In this document: positions 16,953 to 26,011 of the stretch, in pieces
Layout: each line of letters starts with the position of its first letter
How positions within the stretch are numbered: position 1 is the first letter of the stretch
Origin: Paenibacillus camerounensis
Lineage (GTDB): Bacteria; Bacillota; Bacilli; Paenibacillales; Paenibacillaceae
Assembly: GCF_000723885.1 (NCBI RefSeq)
Contig: NZ_CCDG010000006.1
Location: forward strand, 1-64,000
DNA length: 64,000 nt
Reading direction: 5' to 3'
Translations under genes and position numbers: made by a program
Notes under the pieces: model-generated
Told to the model about the DNA's origin: nothing
The model's input: only the letters and a program-made list of their open reading frames with translations
The model's database searches: none

Positions 16953-17600
16953 TTAGATTAAACTGGCATCTTTCTTAATCCACTGCAAAAGATCCATTTG
17001 GTTCTCTTCGGATACGCCATGACCGGTCGGATACAATTTGAACGTTACGCGCCCCGTTTGTTCTTGTAGATAGGCGGCTGTCTCGTGCCCAATCCGGACC
17101 GGAAATACAGAATCATATTCCCCGTGTGAGGCAAATATAGAGACCTCCTTAATCCCGCGAAGCGGGTACTCTGTTTTCACAAAATCAGGAATATATCCGT
17201 TGAGCGCTACAATTCCCTTTAATTGTGATCCCATCGTAAGGGCTAGCGTCATGGACAGGATCGCCCCCTGGCTGAAGCCGAGCAGATAACGTCTGTCAGG
17301 ATCAACCGGATACTTCTCAGTAGCATATTGAATAAAAGATGCAAGGTCGTTAACTGCCTGGTCGAACATCTCCCGGATCGGGTTACCCAGGCTTTTCAAA
17401 TCGTAATACTGGTAACCGGTACCGAGCGGCAGATTACCGCGAATGCCTATAATGATGAAATCATCAGCCAGCGGAGCAACCAGACCATACATATTGCGTT
17501 CATTCGAACCTTTGCCGTGAAGAGTAAAAATTACCGGATATTTCTTATCCTGCTCCAGATTAACCGGTAAGTGAACGTCATATGGATAAGCGGAATTCAT
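16953..17600 (-). CDS. Alpha/beta hydrolase (phospholipase/carboxylesterase type)
   Basis: 215 aa. The oxyanion region is VIFTLHGKGSNERN, the nucleophile elbow LLGFSQGAIL and the final His lies in LYPTGHGVSEEN. This is the short COG0400 esterase family, which commonly travels with ring-cleaving dioxygenases. ATG at 17600 follows GGGGGAG by six bases, so it is preferred over 17618. It is the first gene of a two-gene operon with the dioxygenase and is divergent from the XRE-cupin gene. Confidence 0.85.
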   Translation of the reverse strand: MNSAYPYDVHLPVNLEQDKKYPVIFTLHGKGSNERNMYGLVAPLADDFIIIGIRGNLPLGTGYQYYDLKSLGNPIREMFDQAVNDLASFIQYATEKYPVDPDRRYLLGFSQGAILSMTLALTMGSQLKGIVALNGYIPDFVKTEYPLRGIKEVSIFASHGEYDSVFPVRIGHETAAYLQEQTGRVTFKLYPTGHGVSEENQMDLLQWIKKDASLI

Positions 17601-17769
17601 CTTCGTCTCCCCCTTCATCGTTAGTTATCTGCTGCATAAATGAAATATTAGTAATAAAAATATATTTTCTATATGAGTAATTTAACGCGCCTCGCATTGA
17701 CTTGTCAACATAAAAATTGATAATATAAAATTAAGTTTTGTATTACAAATATCCAAAGGGTGTGATCAG

Positions 17770-18321
17770 ATGGATATTGGCTCAACGATCCGGGCAATCC
17801 GGAAGCGTAAAAATATAACGATTGCCCAAATATGCGAATTGACCGGCCTATCCCAAGGCTTTATGAGCCAGGTTGAAACGAATAAAACCTCACCATCCAT
17901 TTCAACATTGGAAAATATAGCCAAGGCGCTAAAAGTTCCGCTGGCCTATTTGCTTTTAAAGAAAGAAGAACGAATGCACATTGTCCGTAAGGACGAACGG
18001 ACCCTTACAACCAGCGGACCGGAAAATCTGAAAGTGGAACATCTGAGTTCTACGAAGAACGTACGTATGAGCATTGTAGAGATCCCTCCTGGTGCCATGA
18101 CCGGCGAGGCACCGCATGCGCACGAAGGGCAGGAAGTGCATGTAGTCATCAGAGGAAGGATTTATGCAGAGCAAGGAGAGGATGGGGCCGAGTTTACGGA
18201 AGGTGATTCCTTCAGCTGGAATGCCTGCACCCCCCATCTGGTAAAAAATATCGGAGAAGACACAGCCGTCGTGCTAATCTCCATCTATACCGAGAATGAG
18301 AACGGACAAGACTTAATCTAA
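17770..18321 (+). CDS. XRE-family regulator with C-terminal cupin
   Basis: 183 aa. Residues 1-65 are a lambda-repressor-like HTH (TIAQICELTGLSQGFMSQVE). Residues ~100-180 are a cupin_2 barrel (HEGQEVHVVIRGRIYAEQG, GDSFSWNACTPH). This architecture is common for regulators of small-molecule catabolism or detoxification (PuuR/SutR kind). It diverges from the esterase-dioxygenase operon, its likely target. It is followed by a bidirectional terminator. Confidence 0.9.
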   Translation: MDIGSTIRAIRKRKNITIAQICELTGLSQGFMSQVETNKTSPSISTLENIAKALKVPLAYLLLKKEERMHIVRKDERTLTTSGPENLKVEHLSSTKNVRMSIVEIPPGAMTGEAPHAHEGQEVHVVIRGRIYAEQGEDGAEFTEGDSFSWNACTPHLVKNIGEDTAVVLISIYTENENGQDLI

Positions 18322-18322
18322 G

Positions 18323-18367
18323 ACAAAAGCCCGTACACGAGCCATTAGGCCGGGTACGGGCTTTTGT
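18323..18367. terminator. Bidirectional terminator
   Basis: ACAAAAGCCCGTAC (18323-18336) pairs with GTACGGGCTTTTGT (18354-18367). The A/T ends on both sides suit the convergent XRE and GH2 genes. A sister hairpin with nearly the same arms occurs at 25911-25956. Confidence 0.85.
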
Positions 18368-18399
18368 GATCATTTTCAGCTAAGAATCCTTTATGTCCT

Positions 18400-21300
18400 T
18401 TAGTATCCATACACTTCAAACGCAGTATGTCCAGCCCTGCCTTCAGGAGGCAGACTGTTATAGTTGATCTTCACGAATCTCGCTTTACCGCTAATTAGGT
18501 CAACTCTCTCCTGCTCTTCAGAAGTCTGGCCTGTCTGATTGGCGGCAACCCTCCAATTCACCCCGTCAGAAGAAATCTGTATGACATACAGGAAATTCCC
18601 TTCCTGGTGAAACTTCACCCTGGTACCTGTTATCTCTCTTTCAGCTCCCAAGTCGACCTGCCACCAATGACCAACAGCATCATCAGCCGCAAGCCAGAAG
18701 GTATGCCCGATGCCATCATTCCCCTTATTTGCTGCATGCTCGATATTCATACTGCTGCTGCAGGCGGCTTTTTTTCCGATGGCAAGCTCACTTCCCGAGA
18801 TCTTCAATTCTCCAATAGTTCCGTTTTTTTCCTCAAGTAAAATCCGCAACTGCCCTATGCTAAACGAGTCAGCAGGTTGAAACGCCTCATTCCGCATATA
18901 GGTCATAATGCTTCTTTTCAAATGTACGGCTGCCGGTCTGGCCGGGAGATCATTCTGTATATCAAAGCCGCAAACGATAAGTCTCCCTGCTCCAACACGG
19001 CATTCGAACAAATTGCTCATCCGGCGGTTATGATAAAAATTCGGAATGACCTGCACAATCAGTTCGTTACCGGCAAAATCCTCATCAAGGCATAAGGATA
19101 CCGACCGGTCCATCAGGTCTTTCCACTGGTGCTCCACATATTCTTTTGTCGGGAAGGAACCGAAGACAGGATGATTATGATTAACGAACATCCCGCACGG
19201 ACTTTCACTCGCAAAATGAACAGGACTCCAGAAGACGGGATAGAACTTACCGGCAACGGCATTCCGCAGATTGGAACCGGCGGTAAGCAGCACATTCTCC
19301 CCTGCAGCAAGCTTTCTCTCGGCCGTTTCATCCAACGATTCCGTTATATAGATTTCGGATTCCGTTTCATCAAATGCCTGAACCTCCGGATATACCCATA
19401 TGGACCATTCATTACTTATATCATGATCGGCCAAGTGGAGTGAAACCTTTAGACTAGAGCTCCGTTCAACACGGCAAGTACAATCGGACTTAAACTCACC
19501 GGCTACCACTCCAGAGCCTAACGGGATGATACCTGTACGAACAATTCCTTCATCAAGGACATTGCCGTAATCATCCTTAATGCGCCACAAGATATCGGAC
19601 TCCGGCAGCTCGGCAGGACCGAAATGGGCGATCTCTACTGTTCCCTCGAATAAGTCACCTGCTGCATATATTCTTTTCTGCATACGAAGGAGGAGGACTG
19701 TAGCATTACAGAATTGTTTGAATTGTTCCGGCTCAATCAACCCTTTGGATTCCCAGAATGCATTCAGTATTCCGACCGTAGCTGTGCTTTGTCCAGGAAA
19801 GTCATGCAGATCAAGTAACTGAAACCCTCCCAAACCAGGCGTTCTCAGCGCAGCCTCTATCTCCTCCCGGTAAAGCTGAAGAGCCAGCATACCAGATCCG
19901 CGAACGAATTTGCCGATATCCTTTAATAGTCCTCTCCGCTCCAAATCAGCTTTTATGACTTCATAATTTACAGGTCTTAGAACACCGGTATAAGAATCTA
20001 TTTCAGTGACATCCGGATATACGGTGTATTGGCCTACTTCGTGCGTAACGAGCGGAACATTCCGGTTTGCAACAGCCATTCTATAATCAAGCGTTGTGGA
20101 GTTAACCAATTCCTCAGGAAAATATTGTCCTCTTGCTCCAATCCCGTCCACCGTCTGCGAACAAAACAGATCATCCGCAGGATCAAGTGGCCGGTCCCAA
20201 TTCGTGGTCAGTGTGTATACCCGTCTATCGTCGGCGGCCTTCAAATTCATTACAATTTGATGCAGCAGATCAAAATCACCGTTCAACTCGTTCCCGTTAC
20301 TAAACAGGCAAAAGGATGGATGGCTGCCATACGCTGCTATAATCCGGTCAGCCTCAGCCGGCAGGTATGAATAGTGCTCCTTATGTGTCCCGACAGGTGT
20401 ATTCCAAGTGTCCATCCACACCGGTCCCTCTGCCTGCACATATATACCGATCTGGTCTGCTGCTGCAAAAGCAGCTTCTGGAGGACACCAGGAGTGGAAG
20501 CGGATATGATTCAAACCGTACGCTTTAACAATTCCAAAAAGACGGAGCCAACTGTCCAAATCCATCACAGGATAGCCCGTAAGGGGAAAAATGCAGCACT
20601 CCAATGTACCTCTAAGAAAGGTTTTCGCCCCATTAATTTCAAATTGGGTACCCGCACTTCGAAAAGAGCGCATACCGAAGCTGCATTTATTCTCCCCGCG
20701 GACAGCCTTGCCTTCTACTATCACTCGTGAGCGAAGTACCATCTCGTACACATTGGGGGAGAACTCATCCCACAAAAGCATATCTTCCCCCATATCATAT
20801 TCAATCGTAAACGGCTGAACGCAGTGAGCGGGGACCGAAAACTCGTATTGCTGCTGTTCCGTTTGGTGCGGGCGTTCTCCGTGTTTAATAAATGCAAACA
20901 GCTCTAACGAAGAATTGGCTTCTTTAGCTTCTGTATTCACCCAGTTCCCGCAAACTCTGACGCTTTTATTTTCTGGATCGGGATATAGCTGAATGTCAGC
21001 GATATAGACAGGATTACGTGCTTGTATCTCCAACCGCCCGATCAATCCGTTCCAGATTGTCTGCGTCTCATCGGTATAGGCACTTGGGAACTCACCAAGC
21101 TTGTGAATGTCACGGTTGTCAACCCGAATCGTTATCTGATTACTGCAGCCTGTACGTATAAGCCCCGAAACATCAAATTGATGAGGAACCGACAGGCTAT
21201 CCTGATCACCTGCAATCTGACCGTTAATCCATAAAGCCGACTTGAACATGACCCGCTCCAAGAATACGCTCAGGTGTTTGTCCTCCCATTCTTGAGGAAT

Positions 21301-21570
21301 ATCCAGCGAACACTGATACCAGGCTGCCCCTACGAAACGATAATGTTGCCTAAGCGAGCGGACGGATTCCCTGTTCATCTCTTCGCCCCAAGCCGCCTGC
21401 TCTCCAATCCCGTTTTCCGATAATGTACCGGGAAGCTTTAGCGTACCGGACTGCTCTGGCAATGCGCTCCTGTACCAGTGTTCCTCTTCACCCTTATCGT
21501 AGGGGTCCAGAGTAAACGCCCACTGTCCGGCTAAATCAATAACCGATTTTTCCTGCTGTATATTCAACAT
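18400..21570 (-). CDS. Glycoside hydrolase family 2 with C-terminal discoidin (F5/8 type C) domain
   Basis: 1056 aa. The N-terminal sugar-binding jelly-roll includes LPGTLSENGIG, WYQCSLDIP and the ALWINGQ segment. The barrel shows HIRFHSWCPPEAAF, then the acid/base Glu in FSNGNELNGD and a candidate nucleophile Glu in VTHEVGQY. The last ~140 residues look like a carbohydrate-binding F5/8C module (GKKAACSSS, WWQVDLGAEREITGTRV). No signal peptide is seen. ATG at 21570 follows GAGGAGG by seven bases. It diverges from the AraC gene at 21675. The missing standard beta-galactosidase motifs leave the sugar specificity open. Confidence 0.85.
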   Translation of the reverse strand: MLNIQQEKSVIDLAGQWAFTLDPYDKGEEEHWYRSALPEQSGTLKLPGTLSENGIGEQAAWGEEMNRESVRSLRQHYRFVGAAWYQCSLDIPQEWEDKHLSVFLERVMFKSALWINGQIAGDQDSLSVPHQFDVSGLIRTGCSNQITIRVDNRDIHKLGEFPSAYTDETQTIWNGLIGRLEIQARNPVYIADIQLYPDPENKSVRVCGNWVNTEAKEANSSLELFAFIKHGERPHQTEQQQYEFSVPAHCVQPFTIEYDMGEDMLLWDEFSPNVYEMVLRSRVIVEGKAVRGENKCSFGMRSFRSAGTQFEINGAKTFLRGTLECCIFPLTGYPVMDLDSWLRLFGIVKAYGLNHIRFHSWCPPEAAFAAADQIGIYVQAEGPVWMDTWNTPVGTHKEHYSYLPAEADRIIAAYGSHPSFCLFSNGNELNGDFDLLHQIVMNLKAADDRRVYTLTTNWDRPLDPADDLFCSQTVDGIGARGQYFPEELVNSTTLDYRMAVANRNVPLVTHEVGQYTVYPDVTEIDSYTGVLRPVNYEVIKADLERRGLLKDIGKFVRGSGMLALQLYREEIEAALRTPGLGGFQLLDLHDFPGQSTATVGILNAFWESKGLIEPEQFKQFCNATVLLLRMQKRIYAAGDLFEGTVEIAHFGPAELPESDILWRIKDDYGNVLDEGIVRTGIIPLGSGVVAGEFKSDCTCRVERSSSLKVSLHLADHDISNEWSIWVYPEVQAFDETESEIYITESLDETAERKLAAGENVLLTAGSNLRNAVAGKFYPVFWSPVHFASESPCGMFVNHNHPVFGSFPTKEYVEHQWKDLMDRSVSLCLDEDFAGNELIVQVIPNFYHNRRMSNLFECRVGAGRLIVCGFDIQNDLPARPAAVHLKRSIMTYMRNEAFQPADSFSIGQLRILLEEKNGTIGELKISGSELAIGKKAACSSSMNIEHAANKGNDGIGHTFWLAADDAVGHWWQVDLGAEREITGTRVKFHQEGNFLYVIQISSDGVNWRVAANQTGQTSEEQERVDLISGKARFVKINYNSLPPEGRAGHTAFEVYGY

Positions 21571-21674
21571 CAAGTAACCTCCTCATTTAGTGAGAATCAC
21601 TCCAAAAAATCTGTTATACCTTGTGTTATCGTATATTCATTGTAAAATAGAGAGCATATGAAAGGAATGCTGAT

Positions 21675-22532
21675 ATGGCTATTAAACCCAACAATCCTGC
21701 TATTTCAAGTTCCCATATCCAATATACTCATCCTCCTGGAATTCTTGTTTCTGACTATTACAATAAGGGTTACGGTTACGCTTGCTATCGGCCTGAAGGC
21801 ACAAAGGATTGGTTAATTATGTATACACTATCCGGTAAGGGCCTTATCAACGACGGAAGCGATGACCTCCTGCTGTGCTCAGAGGGAACTTTAACGATCG
21901 TACCACCAGGAGTGCCGCATGATTATTTCACTGCAGAAGGATATGAGTGGGAGAAGCTTTGGGCCCATTTCATTCCCCGTATGGCATGGATGGATTGGAT
22001 TCCAACAAGCAACACTGAAGGTCCGATTTATCATATCCGGATCGACAGTGAGGTAGCCCGTCATACCGTTGAATATGCATTTCGCAGAGTCTTGTCTTAC
22101 CAATTAGACTCCTATGGTGAATTTCGGGAAGAACTAACCCTTAATGCGCTGGAAGAGATCATTTTGCTGATCGCAAGCCAGATTGCAGACAAAAAAAAGC
22201 TGGACCCCCGGATCAAAGATGTCCTCAACATCCTCGCCCAGCATTACTCTGACAATCATCAGATTGAGGAGCTTGCCAATAAAGTATGCTTGTCGCCTTC
22301 CCGCTTGTCCCATTTGTTTAAAGAACAGGTAGGAGACTCCATTATAGAAACCTTAACGAAATATAGATTGAAACAGGCCGAGAAATTGCTTCAGTACACC
22401 TTGCGGCCCATCACAGACATTGCTCTCGAAGTAGGATTCAATTCACCAGACTATTTTACAAGGCAATTCGCCAGCTACTATGGCGTCAATCCCTCCCAGT
22501 ATCGTAAACAACACACCCAGAATAAGTCATGA
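21675..22532 (+). CDS. AraC family regulator paired with the GH2 gene
   Basis: 285 aa. The N-terminal ligand domain (RPEGTKDWLIMYTLSGKGLI, VPPGVPHDYF) is followed by the AraC double HTH (LANKVCLSPSRLSHLFKEQVGD and EVGFNSPDYFTRQF). It is visibly paralogous to the AraC at 9667 across its whole length. It is divergent from the GH2 gene and separated by about 104 bp. AAAGGA precedes the ATG. Confidence 0.9.
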   Translation: MAIKPNNPAISSSHIQYTHPPGILVSDYYNKGYGYACYRPEGTKDWLIMYTLSGKGLINDGSDDLLLCSEGTLTIVPPGVPHDYFTAEGYEWEKLWAHFIPRMAWMDWIPTSNTEGPIYHIRIDSEVARHTVEYAFRRVLSYQLDSYGEFREELTLNALEEIILLIASQIADKKKLDPRIKDVLNILAQHYSDNHQIEELANKVCLSPSRLSHLFKEQVGDSIIETLTKYRLKQAEKLLQYTLRPITDIALEVGFNSPDYFTRQFASYYGVNPSQYRKQHTQNKS

Positions 22533-22540
22533 AGGTAAAA

Positions 22541-22573
22541 AGAGAGCAGACCCGGACAAGAGGCCTGCTCTCT
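22541..22573 (+). terminator. Hairpin after the AraC gene
   Basis: AGAGAGCAG (22541-22549) pairs with CTGCTCTCT (22565-22573). No good T-run follows, so termination is only probable. The rest of the gap up to 22775 shows no gene I can support. Confidence 0.5.
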
Positions 22574-22775
22574 CATGAATTACTTGCTGCTTTCCATAAG
22601 CTGCTTATATGCATCCATTTGCTTTTGAACTTGTTGGCTGAACAAAAGCAGCCGATCACATGGATCTGCTGCTTTCTTTGTTTAACTGCTTTATCGTTAA
22701 TGGCGTCCGCTCTTTTAGGCACAATTTCTCCTGTAATATGTCCAAACAGCAAACCACTTCCAACACCGCAGCTTA

Positions 22776-23645
22776 TTAGATGCAATAGTAAACAAAAATA
22801 AAAAGGATTAGCAGGAGGATTGTTGTCGAGAGAATCATTGGTTTCCAATCAAATAAGGGAATATCTAATTTTTGATCCGGTTCAATTAGTTGGACCAGCC
22901 GGTAATTAATCGCCTCATTAGCAAAATAAGCCCTATGAAGCGATGCATTTGAAACGTTATTTCGCGTCATAGTTAGCAGCACTTGGGCAATCGGTATTTC
23001 ATTTCCCATTCTTTTGATGGCATACCGGTCCGCTAACAGCTCCATCCAGATCTGATAATGACGAAACACTTGTTTAATAACCGGCAGAAAAGCGAGCGCA
23101 TCAGCTGTAAGGTGCATCATAAACAACTGCAATGGATGAAATGATTTGTAATGGTAATATTCATGACAGATTATTGCTTCAAGTTCCTGCTCATTAAACC
23201 GTTCAATTAATGCGGTTGATAGGACAATGGTAGGTCTAAAAAATCCCACTGTCATTGCAGTCATTTCGGGCTCATTTAATATGATGAAACGTATTTTTCT
23301 TTGTGCAAAGGATGTAATTACCGAATGATTCAGTTCTTCTCTCCGGGAGTTAACGTACTTCTTCCATATCGAACGAGCTTTGACTTCCTGATATGATATT
23401 TTTAAAAGGACAGCCAGTGAGAAAATAATCAGACCGTTTAAGATTAGCTCCCACACAATATGATTGTTGAGAGAATCTGTAAGGATCATTAAAGTCCATT
23501 TCAGTAAATCATCATTGGCCTGCACATCTTGCAATTGATGCATTATGTTATATAACAGCATAGTGATAACAACAAGCACTGCAGTCAATAAGGTAAATAG
23601 AGCCCGCTTTGTTTGTTGCGGTAAATGGAGATTAGAGCTTCTCAT
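22776..23645 (-). CDS. M56-family membrane metalloprotease (BlaR1-type, no sensor domain)
   Basis: 289 aa. Two N-terminal membrane helices, a third near residue 75, then the cytoplasmic zinc-protease domain with HEYYH in EAIICHEYYHYKSFHPLQ, the downstream Glu/Asp region ELLADRYAIKRMG, and a final C-terminal membrane helix. BlaR1 and MecR1 carry an extra ~250-residue penicillin-binding sensor after that helix, and it is absent here. Its start overlaps the BlaI stop by four bases (ATGA), so the two are coupled. The likely job is to cleave BlaI on a membrane signal other than direct beta-lactam acylation. Confidence 0.87.
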   Translation of the reverse strand: MRSSNLHLPQQTKRALFTLLTAVLVVITMLLYNIMHQLQDVQANDDLLKWTLMILTDSLNNHIVWELILNGLIIFSLAVLLKISYQEVKARSIWKKYVNSRREELNHSVITSFAQRKIRFIILNEPEMTAMTVGFFRPTIVLSTALIERFNEQELEAIICHEYYHYKSFHPLQLFMMHLTADALAFLPVIKQVFRHYQIWMELLADRYAIKRMGNEIPIAQVLLTMTRNNVSNASLHRAYFANEAINYRLVQLIEPDQKLDIPLFDWKPMILSTTILLLILFIFVYYCI

Positions 23646-24067
23646 GGCCTTCTCTTCAGCTCTTCCAGCTTCTGAGCCAGTCTTTCGATAAGTTCCGGAT
23701 CCGCATTGTCCAGATTATCAACAAGATGACTGACCATCATTGATCCAAAATCTTTGACTAACCCATCCGTCACCATTTTCGTTTGCTCAAGAATAAACTG
23801 CTCCTTGCTCTGACTTGGACAGAAGTAGGTGACCTTATTCCGCCCGCTACCACTAGAATCTTTGTTCAGGTGTCCTTTTTCAGCCAGACGTACCATCACC
23901 GTCATAACCGCGTTATAAGAGATGGGCGTTTCATTATCAATGCGTTCATGCACTTGTTTAATAGTTAATGTTCCTTTGGCCCAGAGAATCTCCATAATTT
24001 TAGTTTCCAGTGTTCCGAAAAAACGGTGTAAGCCTTCCTCGGCTAGATTAATTTTTTTTACTCTCAC
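23642..24067 (-). CDS. BlaI/MecI/CopY-family repressor
   Basis: 141 aa. The winged helix reads LETKIMEILWAKGTLTIKQVHERI and SYNAVMTVMVRLAEKGHLNKD. The C-terminal half (VDNLDNADPELIERLAQKLEEL) is the dimerisation region. The start is GTG at 24067 with GGAG eight bases before it. It is coupled to the M56 protease that follows. A BlaI-like inverted repeat lies in the promoter of the NlpC/P60 gene just upstream, which marks that gene as the probable target. Confidence 0.88.
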   Translation of the reverse strand: MRVKKINLAEEGLHRFFGTLETKIMEILWAKGTLTIKQVHERIDNETPISYNAVMTVMVRLAEKGHLNKDSSGSGRNKVTYFCPSQSKEQFILEQTKMVTDGLVKDFGSMMVSHLVDNLDNADPELIERLAQKLEELKRRP

Positions 24068-24096
24068 GCTAAACGCTCCAATCGTACTTATTGATA

Positions 24097-24121
24097 AAGC
24101 CTCTAGAAAGTCTAGAGGCTT
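24097..24121 (-). terminator. Hairpin between the NlpC gene and blaI-like gene
   Basis: A perfect 11-bp stem AAGCCTCTAGA / TCTAGAGGCTT with a 3-nt loop. No strong T-run follows on the minus strand, so it may attenuate read-through from the NlpC gene into blaI rather than stop it. Confidence 0.55.
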
Positions 24122-24140
24122 GTCTTGTCATTATATGAAT

Positions 24141-24617
24141 TTAATCTCCAATCATTTCCAAGTAGCTTGTTTCAGAAATCGTTCTTCTGGCAGTCACATA
24201 TCTATCCTTATAGTACCCTGCAGAAAGTTTACTTATTGTAACACCGTTGCTGCTGGAGGAATGAGCAAATTTACCGTCACCCACATAGATTCCTGCATGA
24301 GATATGCCGTTGCCGCTGGTGTCGAAAAAAACCAGATCCCCTGCCCGCAAATCGGATTTCGCTACGTACTCCCCGGCCGCTGCTTGAGATTTGGACGTCC
24401 TTGGAAGATTCAGATTAAACTTATCAAATATGTATAAAATAAATCCGGAACAGTCAAAACCATCAGAAACTTTGGTCCCTCCCCACTTATATGGGGTTCC
24501 AATTACCTCACTAACCTCATGATCAAGCTTAGAGTGATCATCGGCGTATGCATTAGCAGCACCTGTCGATAAAAATAGCGCCGCTCCTAGAAACAAAATC
24601 ATTCCCTTCTTCAACAA
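24141..24617 (-). CDS. Secreted NlpC/P60 peptidoglycan endopeptidase
   Basis: 158 aa. A signal peptide (MLKKGMILFLGAALFLS, cleavage near ANAYA) is followed directly by the catalytic domain: Cys in GFDCSGFILYIF, His in SHAGIYVGDGKFAH, and the PYKWGG motif at its start. No cell-wall-binding repeats are present, so this is a minimal hydrolase. It would cut stem peptides between D-Glu and the diamino acid. Its promoter overlaps a BlaI-type operator, so wall hydrolysis seems to be controlled by the adjacent BlaI/M56 pair. Confidence 0.9.
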   Translation of the reverse strand: MLKKGMILFLGAALFLSTGAANAYADDHSKLDHEVSEVIGTPYKWGGTKVSDGFDCSGFILYIFDKFNLNLPRTSKSQAAAGEYVAKSDLRAGDLVFFDTSGNGISHAGIYVGDGKFAHSSSSNGVTISKLSAGYYKDRYVTARRTISETSYLEMIGD

Positions 24618-24678
24618 GAACTCAATCTCCTTTCTTACCGGTTAAAGTCATCAGGCAAATTATTAATTTTTTGTAACT

Positions 24679-24715
24679 ACTACGAATTGTAGTTTAATGC
24701 CTGTGAACTTGTCAA
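24679..24715 (-). promoter_or_regulatory. Promoter of the NlpC gene with a BlaI-like operator
   Basis: On the minus strand TTGACA (24710-24715), an 18-bp spacer and TACAAT (24686-24691). The -10 is covered by a perfect inverted repeat ACTAC-GAATT-GTAGT (24679-24693). Known bla/mec operators are built on the same TACTACA/TGTAGTA arms. Confidence 0.7.
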
Positions 24716-25150
24716 GGCTTTATAATTCCATTTACTTTATTCACAATCAATGGAAGTACACGAGATGCACTTTCATTTAAAAGAAGATGTACCTTCTAAT
24801 CGAATAACATCAAGTATAAGCTTCTGGAAATAAGGGATCTCCCTTCGCTTGAATGGAGCTAAGATCCGCTGTAAACAAGCAGGCCAAAAAATAGAGCGGA
24901 TAATTCATGAAGCCAATTGGATCGTTGTAAAACCCTTTTTCCCGTGATTGTCCACTAGAAATATCTCCTTTATTTATACTCTGCTTCATAACCAAGCCAC
25001 TTACCCACAGGCCTGGCAAGATTAATGTACAGCTTCTGTAGCAAAATGAAGTTTGGAAAGATGCAACAACCCAGGCACACCCTGCTCGTTGGTTTTATTC
25101 TGCTTAGACAAAGAAAAGATGGTCCGGTAGTATTGGTCAACCTTCATTCC
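24716..25150. other. Gap without a supported gene; short frame abutting repeat copy B
   Basis: No gene family is recognised. Two minus-strand frames occur: a 41-codon frame at 25022-25147 (MKVDQYYRTIFSLSKQ...) that stops just short of repeat copy B and stays open into it, and a 69-codon frame at 24810-25019. They could be remains of a gene cut by the repeat, but nothing else supports them. Confidence 0.4.
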
Positions 25151-25592
25151 ATATAAACCGCAATTACGTTTATAACCTCACGCGGAGACAATCTATCACC
25201 TCTTTCCTTCTACTCGGTGCGCACTTGTCCTGTTTCGTAGTTAATGGCATGGCATAATGAATGCAACGGGCTGAAATAACTGTACTTTCTGCAATTAGAC
25301 CTGGCTGATTCGCTCCGCTGCAGGTTTTAACTGCACTCTATACATTTATATTTGCCAAAAACGCCTGAAACCGGCTTTTTCGAGGAAAATAGATGTACAG
25401 AATACAGTTATATCCTTAAAACGACTAAATCCCCCTGTTTTAATTGTACAAAGTACACTTAAAAACTTATTTGACTGTGAACCGACTGACTGAGGTTAGC
25501 GTTTGAAAGGGGAGATCCATCCGCTGCCCAACGCTAACCTAAGGCGGGCGGGAACAGGAGCCCTTTTGTTAGTTTCTTAATGATGTTCTATA
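25151..25592. repeat. 442-bp non-coding dispersed repeat, copy B
   Basis: Same length and orientation as 401-842. In this copy the internal hairpin is perfect: AGGTTAGCGTT (25493-25503) with AACGCTAACCT (25530-25540). It is followed by the conserved GGCGGGCGGGAACAGGAGCC block. Flanking sequence differs completely from copy A and no target duplication is evident. The conserved palindromes suggest selection on DNA or RNA structure, or a non-autonomous mobile element. Confidence 0.85.
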
Positions 25593-25910
25593 CAGGTGAA
25601 ATCTTTGCTTTAAGAATTAGTTCCTCAGTGCCACTATTCCATCCGGAATATTGTTTATTAATACAAATTTCGCACTAACAACCTGCTGTTCAAATCGGAA
25701 AACTATGACTCCAGCAGCTACGGTCTGTCGGCTGAATAGGATGCTCCATCAATAACAAATACACGTCTGAATGTACCGTTTAAGTGCCGCCAAGAAAGAT
25801 AGTACAACCCCTATGAGTAACAGCGCTTGAGACCAATTTATCAGTGTCCGTATATCGCTTTCTCCGTTTTCTCTTTCTGATAGTTGGGGCTGGACAAGAC
25901 CTGTTTTGAG

Positions 25911-25956
25911 ACAAAAGCCCGCAACCTTGCCTATCTGGCCGGGTGCGGGCTTTTGT
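25911..25956. terminator. Orphan terminator hairpin
   Basis: ACAAAAGCCCGCA pairs with TGCGGGCTTTTGT. It closely resembles the terminator at 18323 but no gene ends beside it. The surrounding 25593-26011 holds nothing else recognisable, so it may be left over from a lost gene. Confidence 0.65.
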
Positions 25957-26011
25957 GCTTAGAAAGAGGATACTAATGTCACGTTCAAATAGCTCATCTA
26001 TACCCAATATA

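Noticed and set aside
22529..22801. 90-codon open frame after the AraC gene
   Set aside because: It runs through the terminator hairpin and into the end of the M56 gene; no supporting motif.
25780..26007. 75-codon frame on the minus strand
   Set aside because: It overlaps the orphan terminator hairpin and shows no family resemblance.
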